Positions 44,439 through 53,499 of a DNA stretch of 64,000 bases are shown here, one piece after another. The notes below the pieces were generated by a model. The model was given only the letters and a program-made list of their open reading frames with translations, had not been told where the DNA came from and ran no database searches. The number at the start of each line of letters is the position of its first letter. Within the stretch, counting starts at the first letter, position 1. The DNA is taken from NCBI RefSeq assembly GCF_009900765.1, contig NZ_JAAABL010000015.1:1-64000 (forward strand), written 5' to 3'. Origin of the DNA: Rhodovarius lipocyclicus. Lineage in GTDB: Bacteria > Pseudomonadota > Alphaproteobacteria > Acetobacterales > Acetobacteraceae. Both the position numbers and the translations under genes were made by a program.

Positions 44439-45547
44439 AGATCCTGGTCGCCATGTCGGGCGGGGTCGATTCCTCGGTGGTGGCGGCATTGCTGCATGCT
44501 GAGGGGCATGAGGTGATCGGCGCCACGCTGCAGCTGTACGACCATGGCGCGGCGGTGAAGAAGAAGGGCGCCTGCTGCGCGGGCCAGGACATCCATGATG
44601 CCCGCCGCGTGGCCGACCATATCGGCATCGCCCATTACGTGCTGGACCGCGAGGAGCGCTTCCGCGAGGCCGTGATCCAGGATTTCGCCGATACCTACGC
44701 GCGCGGCGAGACACCCATCCCCTGCATCCGCTGCAACCAGACGGTGAAGTTCACCGACCTGATCGAGCTGGCCGCCGATATGGGCTGCGACGCGCTGGCC
44801 ACCGGCCATTACGCCCGGCGCCTGGATGGCCCCGCCGGCCCCGAGCTGCACATGGCGGCCGACCCCACGCGCGACCAGTCCTATTTCCTGGCGCACACCA
44901 CCCTGGCGCAGCTGTCGCGCACGCTGTTCCCGCTGGGCGGCATGGACAGCAAGGCGGAGGTGCGGGCCCTGGCCGCGCAGTACGGCCTGCCGGTGGCGGA
45001 AAAGCCCGACAGCCAGGACATCTGCTTCGTGCCCACCGGCGACTACAGCGCCATCGTCGCCCGCCACCGCCCCGATGCGCTGGAGCCGGGCGAGATCGTG
45101 GACGAGCAGGGCCGCGTGCTGGGCCGGCACCAGGGCATCGCGCGCTATACGGTGGGGCAGGGGCGGGGCTTGGGCATCGCGGCCGGCGAGAAGATTTTCG
45201 TCACCGCCATCGACGCGCCGCGCCGGCGCATCGTGGTGGGGCCCAGGCCCGCGCGGGAGGGGGAGGCGATCACCTCCGCCGAGGTGAACTGGCTGGTGCC
45301 GCCGCCCGCCGGTGAGTTCCGCGCGATGGTGAAGCTGCGCGCGCGGGAAGCGGCGCACCCGGCCACGCTGACGGGCGATGCGGGCCATGTCTCGGTGCGG
45401 CCGGATGCGGCCAGTGTCTCGGCCCCCGGGCAGTCCGTCGTGGCCTATGACGGCACGCGGGTGCTGTGCGCGGGCGTGATCCGGGGCGGGGCGGCGTTGA
45501 CAGGCACGGCAGGCCAGAATACACGCTCGGCCACCGTGGTGGTGTAG
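44435..45547 (+). CDS. mnmA: tRNA-specific 2-thiouridylase MnmA
   Basis: A 370-residue ATP-dependent enzyme adding sulfur to U34 of Glu, Gln and Lys tRNAs. PP-loop SGGVDSS (8-14), nucleophile C100 (CIRCNQTVKF), GHYAR, D-S-Q-D-I-C-F with the persulfide-accepting cysteine near 193, and the C-terminal beta domains. The last codons are GTG-GTG-GTG-TAG, and this tail lies inside the tRNA-Met gene that starts at 45538: the stop codon is bases 8-10 of the tRNA. The upstream desulfurase (42241) may be the sulfur source. Confidence 0.96.
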   Translation: MKILVAMSGGVDSSVVAALLHAEGHEVIGATLQLYDHGAAVKKKGACCAGQDIHDARRVADHIGIAHYVLDREERFREAVIQDFADTYARGETPIPCIRCNQTVKFTDLIELAADMGCDALATGHYARRLDGPAGPELHMAADPTRDQSYFLAHTTLAQLSRTLFPLGGMDSKAEVRALAAQYGLPVAEKPDSQDICFVPTGDYSAIVARHRPDALEPGEIVDEQGRVLGRHQGIARYTVGQGRGLGIAAGEKIFVTAIDAPRRRIVVGPRPAREGEAITSAEVNWLVPPPAGEFRAMVKLRAREAAHPATLTGDAGHVSVRPDAASVSAPGQSVVAYDGTRVLCAGVIRGGAALTGTAGQNTRSATVVV

Positions 45548-45614
45548 CTCAGCTGGTTAGAGCACGGCACTCATAATGCCGGGGTCGGCGGTTCAAGTCC
45601 GCCCACCACTACCA
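45538..45614 (+). tRNA. tRNA-Met (CAT), elongator type
   Basis: 77-base cloverleaf. Acceptor GGTGGTG pairs with CACCACT, D-arm GCTC/GAGC, anticodon arm GGCA-CTCATAA-TGCC, variable loop GGGTC, T-arm GGCGG-TTCAAGT-CCGCC, discriminator A and encoded CCA. A G1-U72 wobble closes the acceptor. The CAT anticodon could also be a lysidine tRNA-Ile2, but the variable-loop and overall pattern favour elongator Met. It overlaps the last 10 bases of mnmA. Confidence 0.88.
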
Positions 45615-45682
45615 CCCCTTTTCATCCAGAAGCGGCAGCCGGGGCACGCCACGCATCGCGTGCGCGCCCCAGGCCTTTCGCA

Positions 45683-46024
45683 TCAATCCGCGGCGATGCC
45701 GTTGCCGCGCACGGTCACGGTGCTGACCGAGCACAGGTCGATGCCCCGGCGCTCCACCGAGCGGCCATTGTCGAACACCACGCGGAAGTCATAGCGCCCG
45801 CCCGGACGCGGCTGGTAGCTGGCCTGGCGGCCGGCCGGCAGCACGTTGCTGCCCAGGCGGTCGTTGCCCCAGTTGGAGCTGTTGGCGCTGCTGAAATACA
45901 GCTCGTTGATGGTGGTGCCGGAGGCATTGACCAGCGTGAAGGAGGTGTCGCACTGCGCGAAGGCAGGCGAGGCCATGGCGGTGACAGCGGCGATGGCGGC
46001 AGTGGCGAAGAAGCGACGAAGCAA
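45683..46024 (-). CDS. Small secreted protein, TTG start
   Basis: A 113-residue protein with a clear signal peptide (MLRRFFATAAIAAVTAMASPAFA-Q). The mature domain of about 90 residues is beta-rich: CDTSFTLVNASGTTINELYFSSANSSNWGNDRLGS, then VLPAGRQASYQPRPGGRYDFRVVFDNGRSVERRGIDLC. Two cysteines could pair. The start is TTG at 46024 with AAGGAG eight bases upstream on the coding strand; no ATG fits. Similar small periplasmic proteins are, from memory, frequent in this bacterial group without known function. The 211-base AT-rich region beyond it (46025-46235) carries its promoter and the end of the synthase transcript. Confidence 0.8.
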   Translation of the reverse strand: MLRRFFATAAIAAVTAMASPAFAQCDTSFTLVNASGTTINELYFSSANSSNWGNDRLGSNVLPAGRQASYQPRPGGRYDFRVVFDNGRSVERRGIDLCSVSTVTVRGNGIAAD

Positions 46025-46235
46025 GATCTTTCTCCTTGGATGGTATCAGCGCGAGGGCTGATGGAGAAAATCCATACGCTGCCATCCCCGAACAAAAAAT
46101 GTGCGCGGAGGCCGTCCGTGTTGTATTTTTAAAATTAAAATCAGTAAATGTTGATGCGGTCCCGCGATCGGGCGCTACTTCAATTCCAGGGCATTGTGCG
46201 CCACCGCAGTCCGGCGGGGGCCTCATTCAAACGGG

Positions 46236-49200
46236 TTATTCCGCCGCATCCTTTGTCCTGACATCCATGTTCGCCACCCGGCCAGGCACGGTCCGCGGCT
46301 CATACACCGCCAGCCGCGCTTCCAGCCCCGCCTGCTCACCGGATTCGTGGCTCAACGCCTCCATCATCCGTTGTGCCAGCGCATCGCTGGTCAGGTCCTC
46401 CGTCACCGCCGACAGCGCCACCGCCATGCCCATGCGCCGTTCCAGCGCCGTGCGCAGCTCCATGCCGCCCAGGCTGTCCAGCCCCAGCCCCGGCAGCGGC
46501 GCGTCCGGCGCGATGGACCCGGGCGGCAGCCGCAGGATGCGCCCCAGCTCCGCCCGCACGGCGTCCCGCAGCAGGGGCAGGGCCTCGCCCTCCGGCAGGC
46601 CACGCACCTTGGCGGCCAGGTCGGCGCCCTCGCCCTCGGCTTCCACCGCCAGGCCGCTGCGCACCGCCTCGAAGACGGGTTCCTTCAGCACCGGCAGCGC
46701 GCCGGCCGCCTGCTGCCACTGGATACGCGCCACACCGGCCACGGCCAGGCCGCTGTCCAGGATGGCGGGCAGGGTGGCCAGGCATTGCGCGGCGGGCAGC
46801 GCCACGGCGCCCAGGCGGCGGCCCAGCCCGGCGGCGGTGGCGGCATCGGCCGCCAGCACGCCAGCATCCAGGATGGGCCCCCAGCCCACGGCCAGGGCCG
46901 GGCGGCCCTGGGCCTGGCGGCGGCGCGCGATCGCCTCCAGCCCCGCATTGGCGGCCACATAGGCCGCCTGGCCCGGGCTGCCCACCGGCACGGTGGCGGA
47001 GCTGAACATCAGGAACATCCGCAGCGGGTCGGCCTCGGTCAGCGCGTCCAGATTCCCGGCGACCGACAGCTTGGCGGCCAGCACCCGGGCCACCCGCGCG
47101 GGTTCCAGCGCGGCGGCCGTGCCGTCGTCGAACACGGCGGCCGCGTGGATCACCGCGGTGATCGGGCCCATCTCCGCGCGGATTTCGGCCAGCGTGGCAT
47201 CCAGCGCCGCGCGGTCCGTGGCGTCCACGGCAAAGGCGCGGGCGCCCTCGCCCAGGGCGGCCAGCGCCTCGGCCGCGCCCGGCGTGGCCCCGCCCCGGCG
47301 GGAGAGCAGGGCAAGCCGCCCCACCCCCAGCCCATGCAGCCAGCGCGCGGCGGCATGGCCGAAGCCCTGCACGCCGCCCACCACCACCGCCACGCCCTCA
47401 CCAGGGTGCCATTGCGGGGCGGGTTGGGCCTGGGCGTTGGCGGGGGGCGTGATCACCAGCTTGCCGATATGGCTGCTGGCCTGCAGCGCGCGGAAAGCGG
47501 CGTCCACCTCCTCGGCGGCGGTCACGGCGAAGGGCAGCGGCTGGAAGGCCCCGCTTTCCAGCCGCTCCGCGATGCCGGCCAGCAGCCGGGCGGCCACCGC
47601 CGGGCGCGCGCGCGGCAATTCGTCCACATCCACCGCGAAATAGGTCACGTTGCGGCGCATCGGCCGCAGCGCCACGCGGCGGTTCTCGGCATAGTCGCGC
47701 TTGCCCAGCTCGATGAAGCGCCCGAACGGGTTCATCAGCGACAGGGTGCGTTCCATCCCCTCCCCGGCCAGGGAGTTCACGGCGACATCCACCCCCTCGA
47801 TGCCGGCGGCGCGCAGCGCATCGGCGAAGCCTGGGTCGCGGCTGTCCAGCACCAGCTCGGCCCCGGCCTCCCGCAGGAAGGCGCGCTTGGCCGCGCTGCC
47901 GGCGGTGGCGACCACGCGGGCCCCCGCGTTCAGCGCCACCTGCAACGCCGCGAGCCCCACCGCCCCGGCGCCGCCATGGATCAGCACCACCTCGCTGGGG
48001 TCGATCCGCGCCATTTCCTCCAGCGCGTAGACCGCCGTCATGAAGGCGACGGGCACGGTGGCCGCGGCGGCGGGCGCCAGGCTGGCGGGGCGGCGGACCA
48101 GCGCGTCGGCCCGCGTCAGCACCCGGGCGGCGATGGCGCGCGGAGCGAAGCCGAACACCGCGTCGCCGACCCGCCAGGGGCTGTCCGGTCCCACCGCCTC
48201 GACCACGCCGGCGCATTCGATGCCCAGCCCCGGCCCGGCGAAGCCCGGCAGCAGCGTTTCCTCCGGCAACAGGCCCTGGGCCCACATCACATCGCGGAAA
48301 TTGAGGCCGGAGGCCTCGACCCGCAGCAGCACCTCGCCGGGGCCAGGCGCGGGCGCCGCGGGCATCGGCACCCAATGCAGGGAGGACAATTGCCCCGGAT
48401 GCGCCACCGCCAGCATGCGCGGCCCGGGGGCGGGCGGCGGGGCCGGCAGGCCGGGGCGCAGGCGCGGCACCAGCCTCGCACCGGGGGCCAGCGTCACTTC
48501 CGCCTCGGCCTCGTTCTCGGCCAGCAATTCGGCCAGCAGGCGGCGCGCGGCCTCCTGCGGCGGCAGGCCGCGCGCGATGTCGATGCGGCGCAGCTTCAGG
48601 CCCGGCATCTCGTTGCACAGCACCCGGGCCATGGCCTGGGCGGCGGCGGAGCCGGTGCCGTGTTCCGCCCCCAGCGTCACCAGCCGCATGGCGGCCACGC
48701 TGCCCTGGGCGGCGGCGGCCAGATGCGCGCAGGCCGCCAGCTCCCTCGGCAGGGCGGTTTCGGGCGGGTCCATCAGCACCACCAGATGCGCGCCCTGCAT
48801 GGCGCGGGGCGCGATCTCCCCCGCCCTGGCCAGCTCGGCTGGGCCGGGCAGCACCTCGCCGCCGCGCGTCTGGATGGCCTGGGCCAGCTCCGCGCGGGCG
48901 GGCATGGCCCCGGCATCGGCCAGCAGCAGGAATTTGCGCGCGGGCAGCGGCACGCGCACGGGCACCGTGGGCGCGGCACGGCCCGCCAGCAGGGCGGCGG
49001 GCAGCACGCTGCTGGCCATGCGCCGCACCTGTGCATCCTGCCAGCCGGTCTCGGCCAGGGCCTGGTTCCAGCCTCCCTCGTCGGGGGGGGCGCCGGCTTC
49101 CCAGCCGGCGGCATCGCGGCCCAGCGTGAAGTCCCAGACCGGGCCGGGCAGGGCCTCGGCCAGCAGCAGGGCGCCGCCGGGTGCCACGGCCTGGCGCAGC

Positions 49201-52200
49201 GCGGCCAGCAGGCCCAGCCCATCGCGCAGGCGCAGCCCGGCCAGCAAGCCCACCACCAGATCCGCCTGCAGCGGCGCCGCTTCCTGCCCCAGCGGGTTCC
49301 AGGCGGAGGTGGCGAATTCCACCCCCTCGCCCGGCGCCTGGGGCGGGCGGCCTTCCGGCAGGCTGGCGGCGTGCAGGATCACGCGGCGGCCGCTGGCGGC
49401 CAGCGCCTGGGCCAGCCGGCGCGTCAGCGGTCCGGGGCCGGCGCCCACCTGCAACACGCGGAAGGGCCGGCCCTGGGGCCAGCTTTCCGCCATCCGCGCC
49501 GCGCCCTCGGCCAGCAGGGCCGACAGGGTCTCGAAACTCGCGGCCTCGGCCGAGGGCCAGGCGGCGGCGCCGAGGCGGTGTTCCGCCGCCTCCGCCAGCC
49601 AGGCCAGCTCATGCGACAGGGCCGGCTGCTCGATCAGCACCTGGCGCCAGATATCGGCGCGCGGGGGCAGTTCCTCCGCGCCGTCCTCTCTGTCCCCGTC
49701 CTTCTCCGCCCCGTCCTTTTCTGCCTCGGCGGCGGCGACATAGCCTTCCAGCAGCAGCGCGGTTTCCGAGACATCCCCCGCCGCGTCGCGGGTCATCAGC
49801 GCGGCCAGGGCGGGGGCGGGGTCCAGCGCCGGCCCGGGCTCCGCCAGGGCGGAGGCCGGGGGCAGGGCCGGGATCTGGCGCAGATGGAAGATATCCTGCG
49901 CGGCGTCGGCATGGTGCGGCAGGCGCAGCTTCTGCACCCAGCAGCCTTCCAGCACCGCCACCGGTTCCTGCGCGCCGTCGCGCAGCACCAGATCGGCCGA
50001 GGCCGAGCGTTCGCCGCGCACCGTCAGGCATATATCGGCGCTGACGGCGGCGGGCGCGCCGCGCCGCACCACCAACCGCGTCATGCGCACGGGCACGAAG
50101 CCGTGCCCGGCCTCGATGCCGCCATCCTCCAGCAGGCCGATCATGCCTTGCATGGCGCCGTCCAGCCGCACCGGATGCAGCAGGAAGGGGGTGTCCTCCG
50201 GCGCCTCGGCGGGCAGGGAGAGGCTGGCGCGGGCGCTGCGCGCGGCCGCGTCGATCGCCAACCGCGCCACGGGGCGGAAGGCCGGCCCGTAATCCAGACC
50301 GGCGGCGGAGGCAGCGGCCACCAGATGCGCGGTGTCGATCGCGCGCGGGGCCTCGGCCGGCAGGGCCGCGCCGGAGGCCGGCAGGCGCGGCACCTCCGCC
50401 ACCCGACCGCGCGCATGCAGGCCCCAGGGCTCGTCCGAGAGGCGGCGGCGGGATTCCAGGGTGAACTGGCCGTCCTCATCCAGCCGGCTGCGCAGCTGGC
50501 GGGTGCGGTCCTTCTCCAGCGGCAGGGCGCGCAGGATCTGGAACTCGCTCACCTCCAGCGCCGCGGCGTCGGGGTGGCGGGCGGCGCCGGCGGCCAGCGC
50601 CATCTCCAGCATGCCGGCGGCCGGGAAGACGGGTTCGCCCGCCAGCTTGTGGTCCGCCAGCCAGGGTTCCAGCATCAGGTCCAGGTCGCGCACCCATTCG
50701 CGGGCCTCGGGCCCCTGGCGGAAGCCCAGCAGCGCATGGTCCCGCACCGGGTCGGCGAAGCGCAGCCGCTCCGCGCTGTGCGGCATGGGGGTGGGCACGC
50801 GCTCCAGCGGTGCGGCCGGCAGGCCCTGGCGCAGGGTGGGGCCCGCGAAATGCGCGGCCTCGCGCGGGTCCGCGCCCTGGGCGGTCGCGCGGTCCGCGAT
50901 GGGGGGAAAGGGGTCCCCCGCGCTGTCCCGCTTGGAAAGGGTGGAGCCGAAGCCCGCCTCGCTGCCCGCCGCCCGCAGCCCTTCCCGCAGATAGGATTGC
51001 AGCACCGGGTTGGGGCCGATTTCCAGGAACAGGGCGGGCTGGAAGGCCAGCGCCCGTTGCAGCGCGGCCGAAAAGCGCACCGGCTCGCGCAGGTTGCGCC
51101 ACCAGTAGGCGGCGGTGCACTCGCCGGCCTCCAGCACTTCTCCGGTCACGGTCGAGACGATGGGGATGCGCGGCGCGCGGCCCTTCAGCCGGCGCAGATC
51201 GGCCAGCAGCCCGCCCCGCACCGGGTCCATGTAGCTGGAATGGAAGGCATAATCGAGGCCGAGGGGGATGAAGCTCCAGCGATGCTCGCGGGAGGCGATG
51301 TCGAGCCGCGCCAATGCCTCCGGCGGGCCGGCCACGGTGATGGCGCCGGGGGCGTTGATCGCCGCGATCTCCAGCGGCCGTTCCCCGGGCATGGAGCATG
51401 CGGCCAGCACCGGTGCGGCCTGTTCCGCGCCGGCGCCGAGCGCCGCCATGCGGCCCTGGCCGCGCGTGCTGTGCTGGTGCTGGCTGCGCGCCACGATCAG
51501 CCGGCAGGCGGCCGGCAGGCCCAGCATGCCGCAGGCCCAGGCCGCCGCCACCTCGCCCACCGAATGGCCCAGCACCAGAGCGGGCCTGATGCCCTGCTCG
51601 GCCAGGGCGGCGACCACGCCGACCTGCACGGCGAACAGCAGCGGCTGGGCGCGGTCGGTGGCGGCCACCGTCTCGGCATCCGCGCCCTGGGCCAGCACCC
51701 GCGCGACGGACCAGCCGAGCAGCGGTTTCAGATGGGTGTCGGCCTCACGCACGGCGGCGCGGAAGGCCGGGTTCCGCAGCATGGCCGATTGCGCCATGCC
51801 CGCCCATTGCGCGCCATTGCCGCTGAACACGAAGGCCACGCCCTGCCCGCGCGGGGCGGTGCCGTGGAAGGCGCCGGGCACGTCCTCATGCCGGGCGAAT
51901 TCGCCCAGCCGGGCCGAAAGCTCCGCCGCCGTGCCCGCGCGCAGCGCCAGGCGGTGCGCCAGCCAGTCCCGGTGGCGCAGCTGGCCGCGGATCAGCCCGC
52001 CCGCCTCGGTGGCGGAGGCACCCGCGAGCCGGTCGGACCAGGCCCGGGCCAGGCCGCGCAGCGCGCCCTCGGTGCGGGCCGAAAGCAGCAGCGGCGGCAG
52101 GGCGCGCGCCTGCGCGGCGGCGGCGCGCGGCCGCGCGGGCCCGGCCGTGACCAGCACGCCCGCATTGGTGCCGCCGAAGCCGAAGCTGTTCACGCCCAGC

Positions 52201-53462
52201 ACCGCGTCGGCCCGGCCCGGCAGGGGCTGCGCCTTCGCCGCCACCTTCAGCCCCAGCCGGGCGAAGTCGATATGCGGGTTGGGCGTGTCGAAATGCAGGC
52301 TGGGCGGGATCCGGCCATGGCGCAGCACCAGCAGCGCCTTGGTCAGCCCCACCAGGCCGGAGGCGGCCTCCGTATGGCCGATATTCGTCTTGGCGGAGCC
52401 GATGAGCAGCGGCGCCTGGGGCCCCGTGCGGCGGGCCGTCACGGCCTCGGCGATCGCGTGCGCCTCGATCGGGTCGCCGGCGGCGGTGCCGGTGCCGTGC
52501 GCCTCGTAATAGCGGATGCGGGCGGGATCGACGCCGGAACGCTCGATCAGCCCCGAGATCAGCGTCGATTGCGCCTTCTGGTTCGGCAGGGAGAGGCCGA
52601 TGGTGCGCCCGGCGGCGTTCACCCCGCTGGCCAGGATCACGCCATGCACGGTGTCGCCATCGGCCAGCGCGTGGTCGAGCCGCTTCAGCAACATCACCAC
52701 GCCGCCCTCGGCGCGGACATATCCGTCCGCCCTCGCATCGAAGGCATGGCAGCGCCCGGTGGGGGAGAGCATGGACGCCCGCGCGAAGCCCCCGAAGGGC
52801 AGGGGGCTGAGCAGCATGTTCACCCCGCCCACCACGGCGGCGGGGATGCGCCCGGCCGACAGGGCCTCCGCCGCGTGATGCAGGGCGACGAGGCCGGAGG
52901 AGCAGGCGGTGTCGATGGTCTGGGCCGGGCCGCGCAGGTCGAACACGTTGGTCACGCGGTTGGCCACGATGGACAGCGCCGCGCCGGTCATCATGTAGCG
53001 GTCCGCGCTGGACGGGTCGAACTGGCGCAAATCGCTGTGATCGGTGGTGCTGACGCCCATGTAGACGCCCAGCTCCCGCCCCGCGACGCTGGCCTCGGGC
53101 CAGCCGGCATCCTCCAGCGCCTCACGCACCAGTTCCAGGATCAGGCGCTGCTGCGGGTCCGCCTCGGCCGCTTCGCGCGGGGAAAGGCCGAAGGCGGCGG
53201 CGTCGAAATCATGCACCTCCCCCAGCGTGCCGGCGGCGTAGGTGTAGCTGCGCCCTGGCTCTCCGCGGCGGGGATGCAGCCAGAAATCCTGGTTGAACCG
53301 GTCCTTGGGAACGGTTGTGACGGCATCGCGCCCTTCGGCCAGCAGGGACCAGAACGCCCCCGGATCGGGCGCGCCCGGCAGCCTGCAGGCCAGGCCAACC
53401 ACGGCCACGGCCTGTTGTGCGGGGGTCGCGGCTGTCGCGTCGGGGCGGGGCCTGACGGTCAT
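46236..53462 (-). CDS. Type I polyketide/fatty-acid synthase, KS-AT-DH-MT-ER-KR-ACP
   Basis: A 2408-residue multidomain synthase. Ketosynthase (about 15-440): C187 (DTACSSG), H322 (EAHGTG), H363 (NIGHTEA). Acyltransferase: S634 in GHSVGE and YAFH at 738-741, suggesting malonyl choice. Dehydratase: H938 (HKLAGEPVFP) and D1101 (LDGAMQ). Methyltransferase-like domain around 1290-1420 (VLQVGAGPG near 1335), possibly degenerate. Enoylreductase about 1680-1990 (GGAGAVGLAALQVA near 1829). Ketoreductase about 2015-2200 (GGVQGFG; Y2168 in QAAYVAANA). Carrier protein: S2330 (GLDSLGGMEL). The set is fully reducing and iterative in style, with no thioesterase. The RkpA/WcbR capsule-lipid synthases share this layout, so a lipid anchor for surface polysaccharide is plausible. 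The start at 53462 precedes AQQAVAVVGLACRLPG. Co-directional with the glycosyltransferase 37 bases upstream. Confidence 0.93.
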   Translation of the reverse strand: MTVRPRPDATAATPAQQAVAVVGLACRLPGAPDPGAFWSLLAEGRDAVTTVPKDRFNQDFWLHPRRGEPGRSYTYAAGTLGEVHDFDAAAFGLSPREAAEADPQQRLILELVREALEDAGWPEASVAGRELGVYMGVSTTDHSDLRQFDPSSADRYMMTGAALSIVANRVTNVFDLRGPAQTIDTACSSGLVALHHAAEALSAGRIPAAVVGGVNMLLSPLPFGGFARASMLSPTGRCHAFDARADGYVRAEGGVVMLLKRLDHALADGDTVHGVILASGVNAAGRTIGLSLPNQKAQSTLISGLIERSGVDPARIRYYEAHGTGTAAGDPIEAHAIAEAVTARRTGPQAPLLIGSAKTNIGHTEAASGLVGLTKALLVLRHGRIPPSLHFDTPNPHIDFARLGLKVAAKAQPLPGRADAVLGVNSFGFGGTNAGVLVTAGPARPRAAAAQARALPPLLLSARTEGALRGLARAWSDRLAGASATEAGGLIRGQLRHRDWLAHRLALRAGTAAELSARLGEFARHEDVPGAFHGTAPRGQGVAFVFSGNGAQWAGMAQSAMLRNPAFRAAVREADTHLKPLLGWSVARVLAQGADAETVAATDRAQPLLFAVQVGVVAALAEQGIRPALVLGHSVGEVAAAWACGMLGLPAACRLIVARSQHQHSTRGQGRMAALGAGAEQAAPVLAACSMPGERPLEIAAINAPGAITVAGPPEALARLDIASREHRWSFIPLGLDYAFHSSYMDPVRGGLLADLRRLKGRAPRIPIVSTVTGEVLEAGECTAAYWWRNLREPVRFSAALQRALAFQPALFLEIGPNPVLQSYLREGLRAAGSEAGFGSTLSKRDSAGDPFPPIADRATAQGADPREAAHFAGPTLRQGLPAAPLERVPTPMPHSAERLRFADPVRDHALLGFRQGPEAREWVRDLDLMLEPWLADHKLAGEPVFPAAGMLEMALAAGAARHPDAAALEVSEFQILRALPLEKDRTRQLRSRLDEDGQFTLESRRRLSDEPWGLHARGRVAEVPRLPASGAALPAEAPRAIDTAHLVAAASAAGLDYGPAFRPVARLAIDAAARSARASLSLPAEAPEDTPFLLHPVRLDGAMQGMIGLLEDGGIEAGHGFVPVRMTRLVVRRGAPAAVSADICLTVRGERSASADLVLRDGAQEPVAVLEGCWVQKLRLPHHADAAQDIFHLRQIPALPPASALAEPGPALDPAPALAALMTRDAAGDVSETALLLEGYVAAAEAEKDGAEKDGDREDGAEELPPRADIWRQVLIEQPALSHELAWLAEAAEHRLGAAAWPSAEAASFETLSALLAEGAARMAESWPQGRPFRVLQVGAGPGPLTRRLAQALAASGRRVILHAASLPEGRPPQAPGEGVEFATSAWNPLGQEAAPLQADLVVGLLAGLRLRDGLGLLAALRQAVAPGGALLLAEALPGPVWDFTLGRDAAGWEAGAPPDEGGWNQALAETGWQDAQVRRMASSVLPAALLAGRAAPTVPVRVPLPARKFLLLADAGAMPARAELAQAIQTRGGEVLPGPAELARAGEIAPRAMQGAHLVVLMDPPETALPRELAACAHLAAAAQGSVAAMRLVTLGAEHGTGSAAAQAMARVLCNEMPGLKLRRIDIARGLPPQEAARRLLAELLAENEAEAEVTLAPGARLVPRLRPGLPAPPPAPGPRMLAVAHPGQLSSLHWVPMPAAPAPGPGEVLLRVEASGLNFRDVMWAQGLLPEETLLPGFAGPGLGIECAGVVEAVGPDSPWRVGDAVFGFAPRAIAARVLTRADALVRRPASLAPAAAATVPVAFMTAVYALEEMARIDPSEVVLIHGGAGAVGLAALQVALNAGARVVATAGSAAKRAFLREAGAELVLDSRDPGFADALRAAGIEGVDVAVNSLAGEGMERTLSLMNPFGRFIELGKRDYAENRRVALRPMRRNVTYFAVDVDELPRARPAVAARLLAGIAERLESGAFQPLPFAVTAAEEVDAAFRALQASSHIGKLVITPPANAQAQPAPQWHPGEGVAVVVGGVQGFGHAAARWLHGLGVGRLALLSRRGGATPGAAEALAALGEGARAFAVDATDRAALDATLAEIRAEMGPITAVIHAAAVFDDGTAAALEPARVARVLAAKLSVAGNLDALTEADPLRMFLMFSSATVPVGSPGQAAYVAANAGLEAIARRRQAQGRPALAVGWGPILDAGVLAADAATAAGLGRRLGAVALPAAQCLATLPAILDSGLAVAGVARIQWQQAAGALPVLKEPVFEAVRSGLAVEAEGEGADLAAKVRGLPEGEALPLLRDAVRAELGRILRLPPGSIAPDAPLPGLGLDSLGGMELRTALERRMGMAVALSAVTEDLTSDALAQRMMEALSHESGEQAGLEARLAVYEPRTVPGRVANMDVRTKDAAE

Positions 53463-53499
53463 GCGCGGGTTATAACGCCATGATGGAGCATCTGTTCTG

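Noticed and set aside
46194-53483. A 2429-codon open frame on the plus strand opposite the synthase gene
   Set aside because: It is the antisense shadow of the synthase: low-complexity Gly/Arg/His/Gln composition, no domain, and the opposite strand carries seven recognisable domains.
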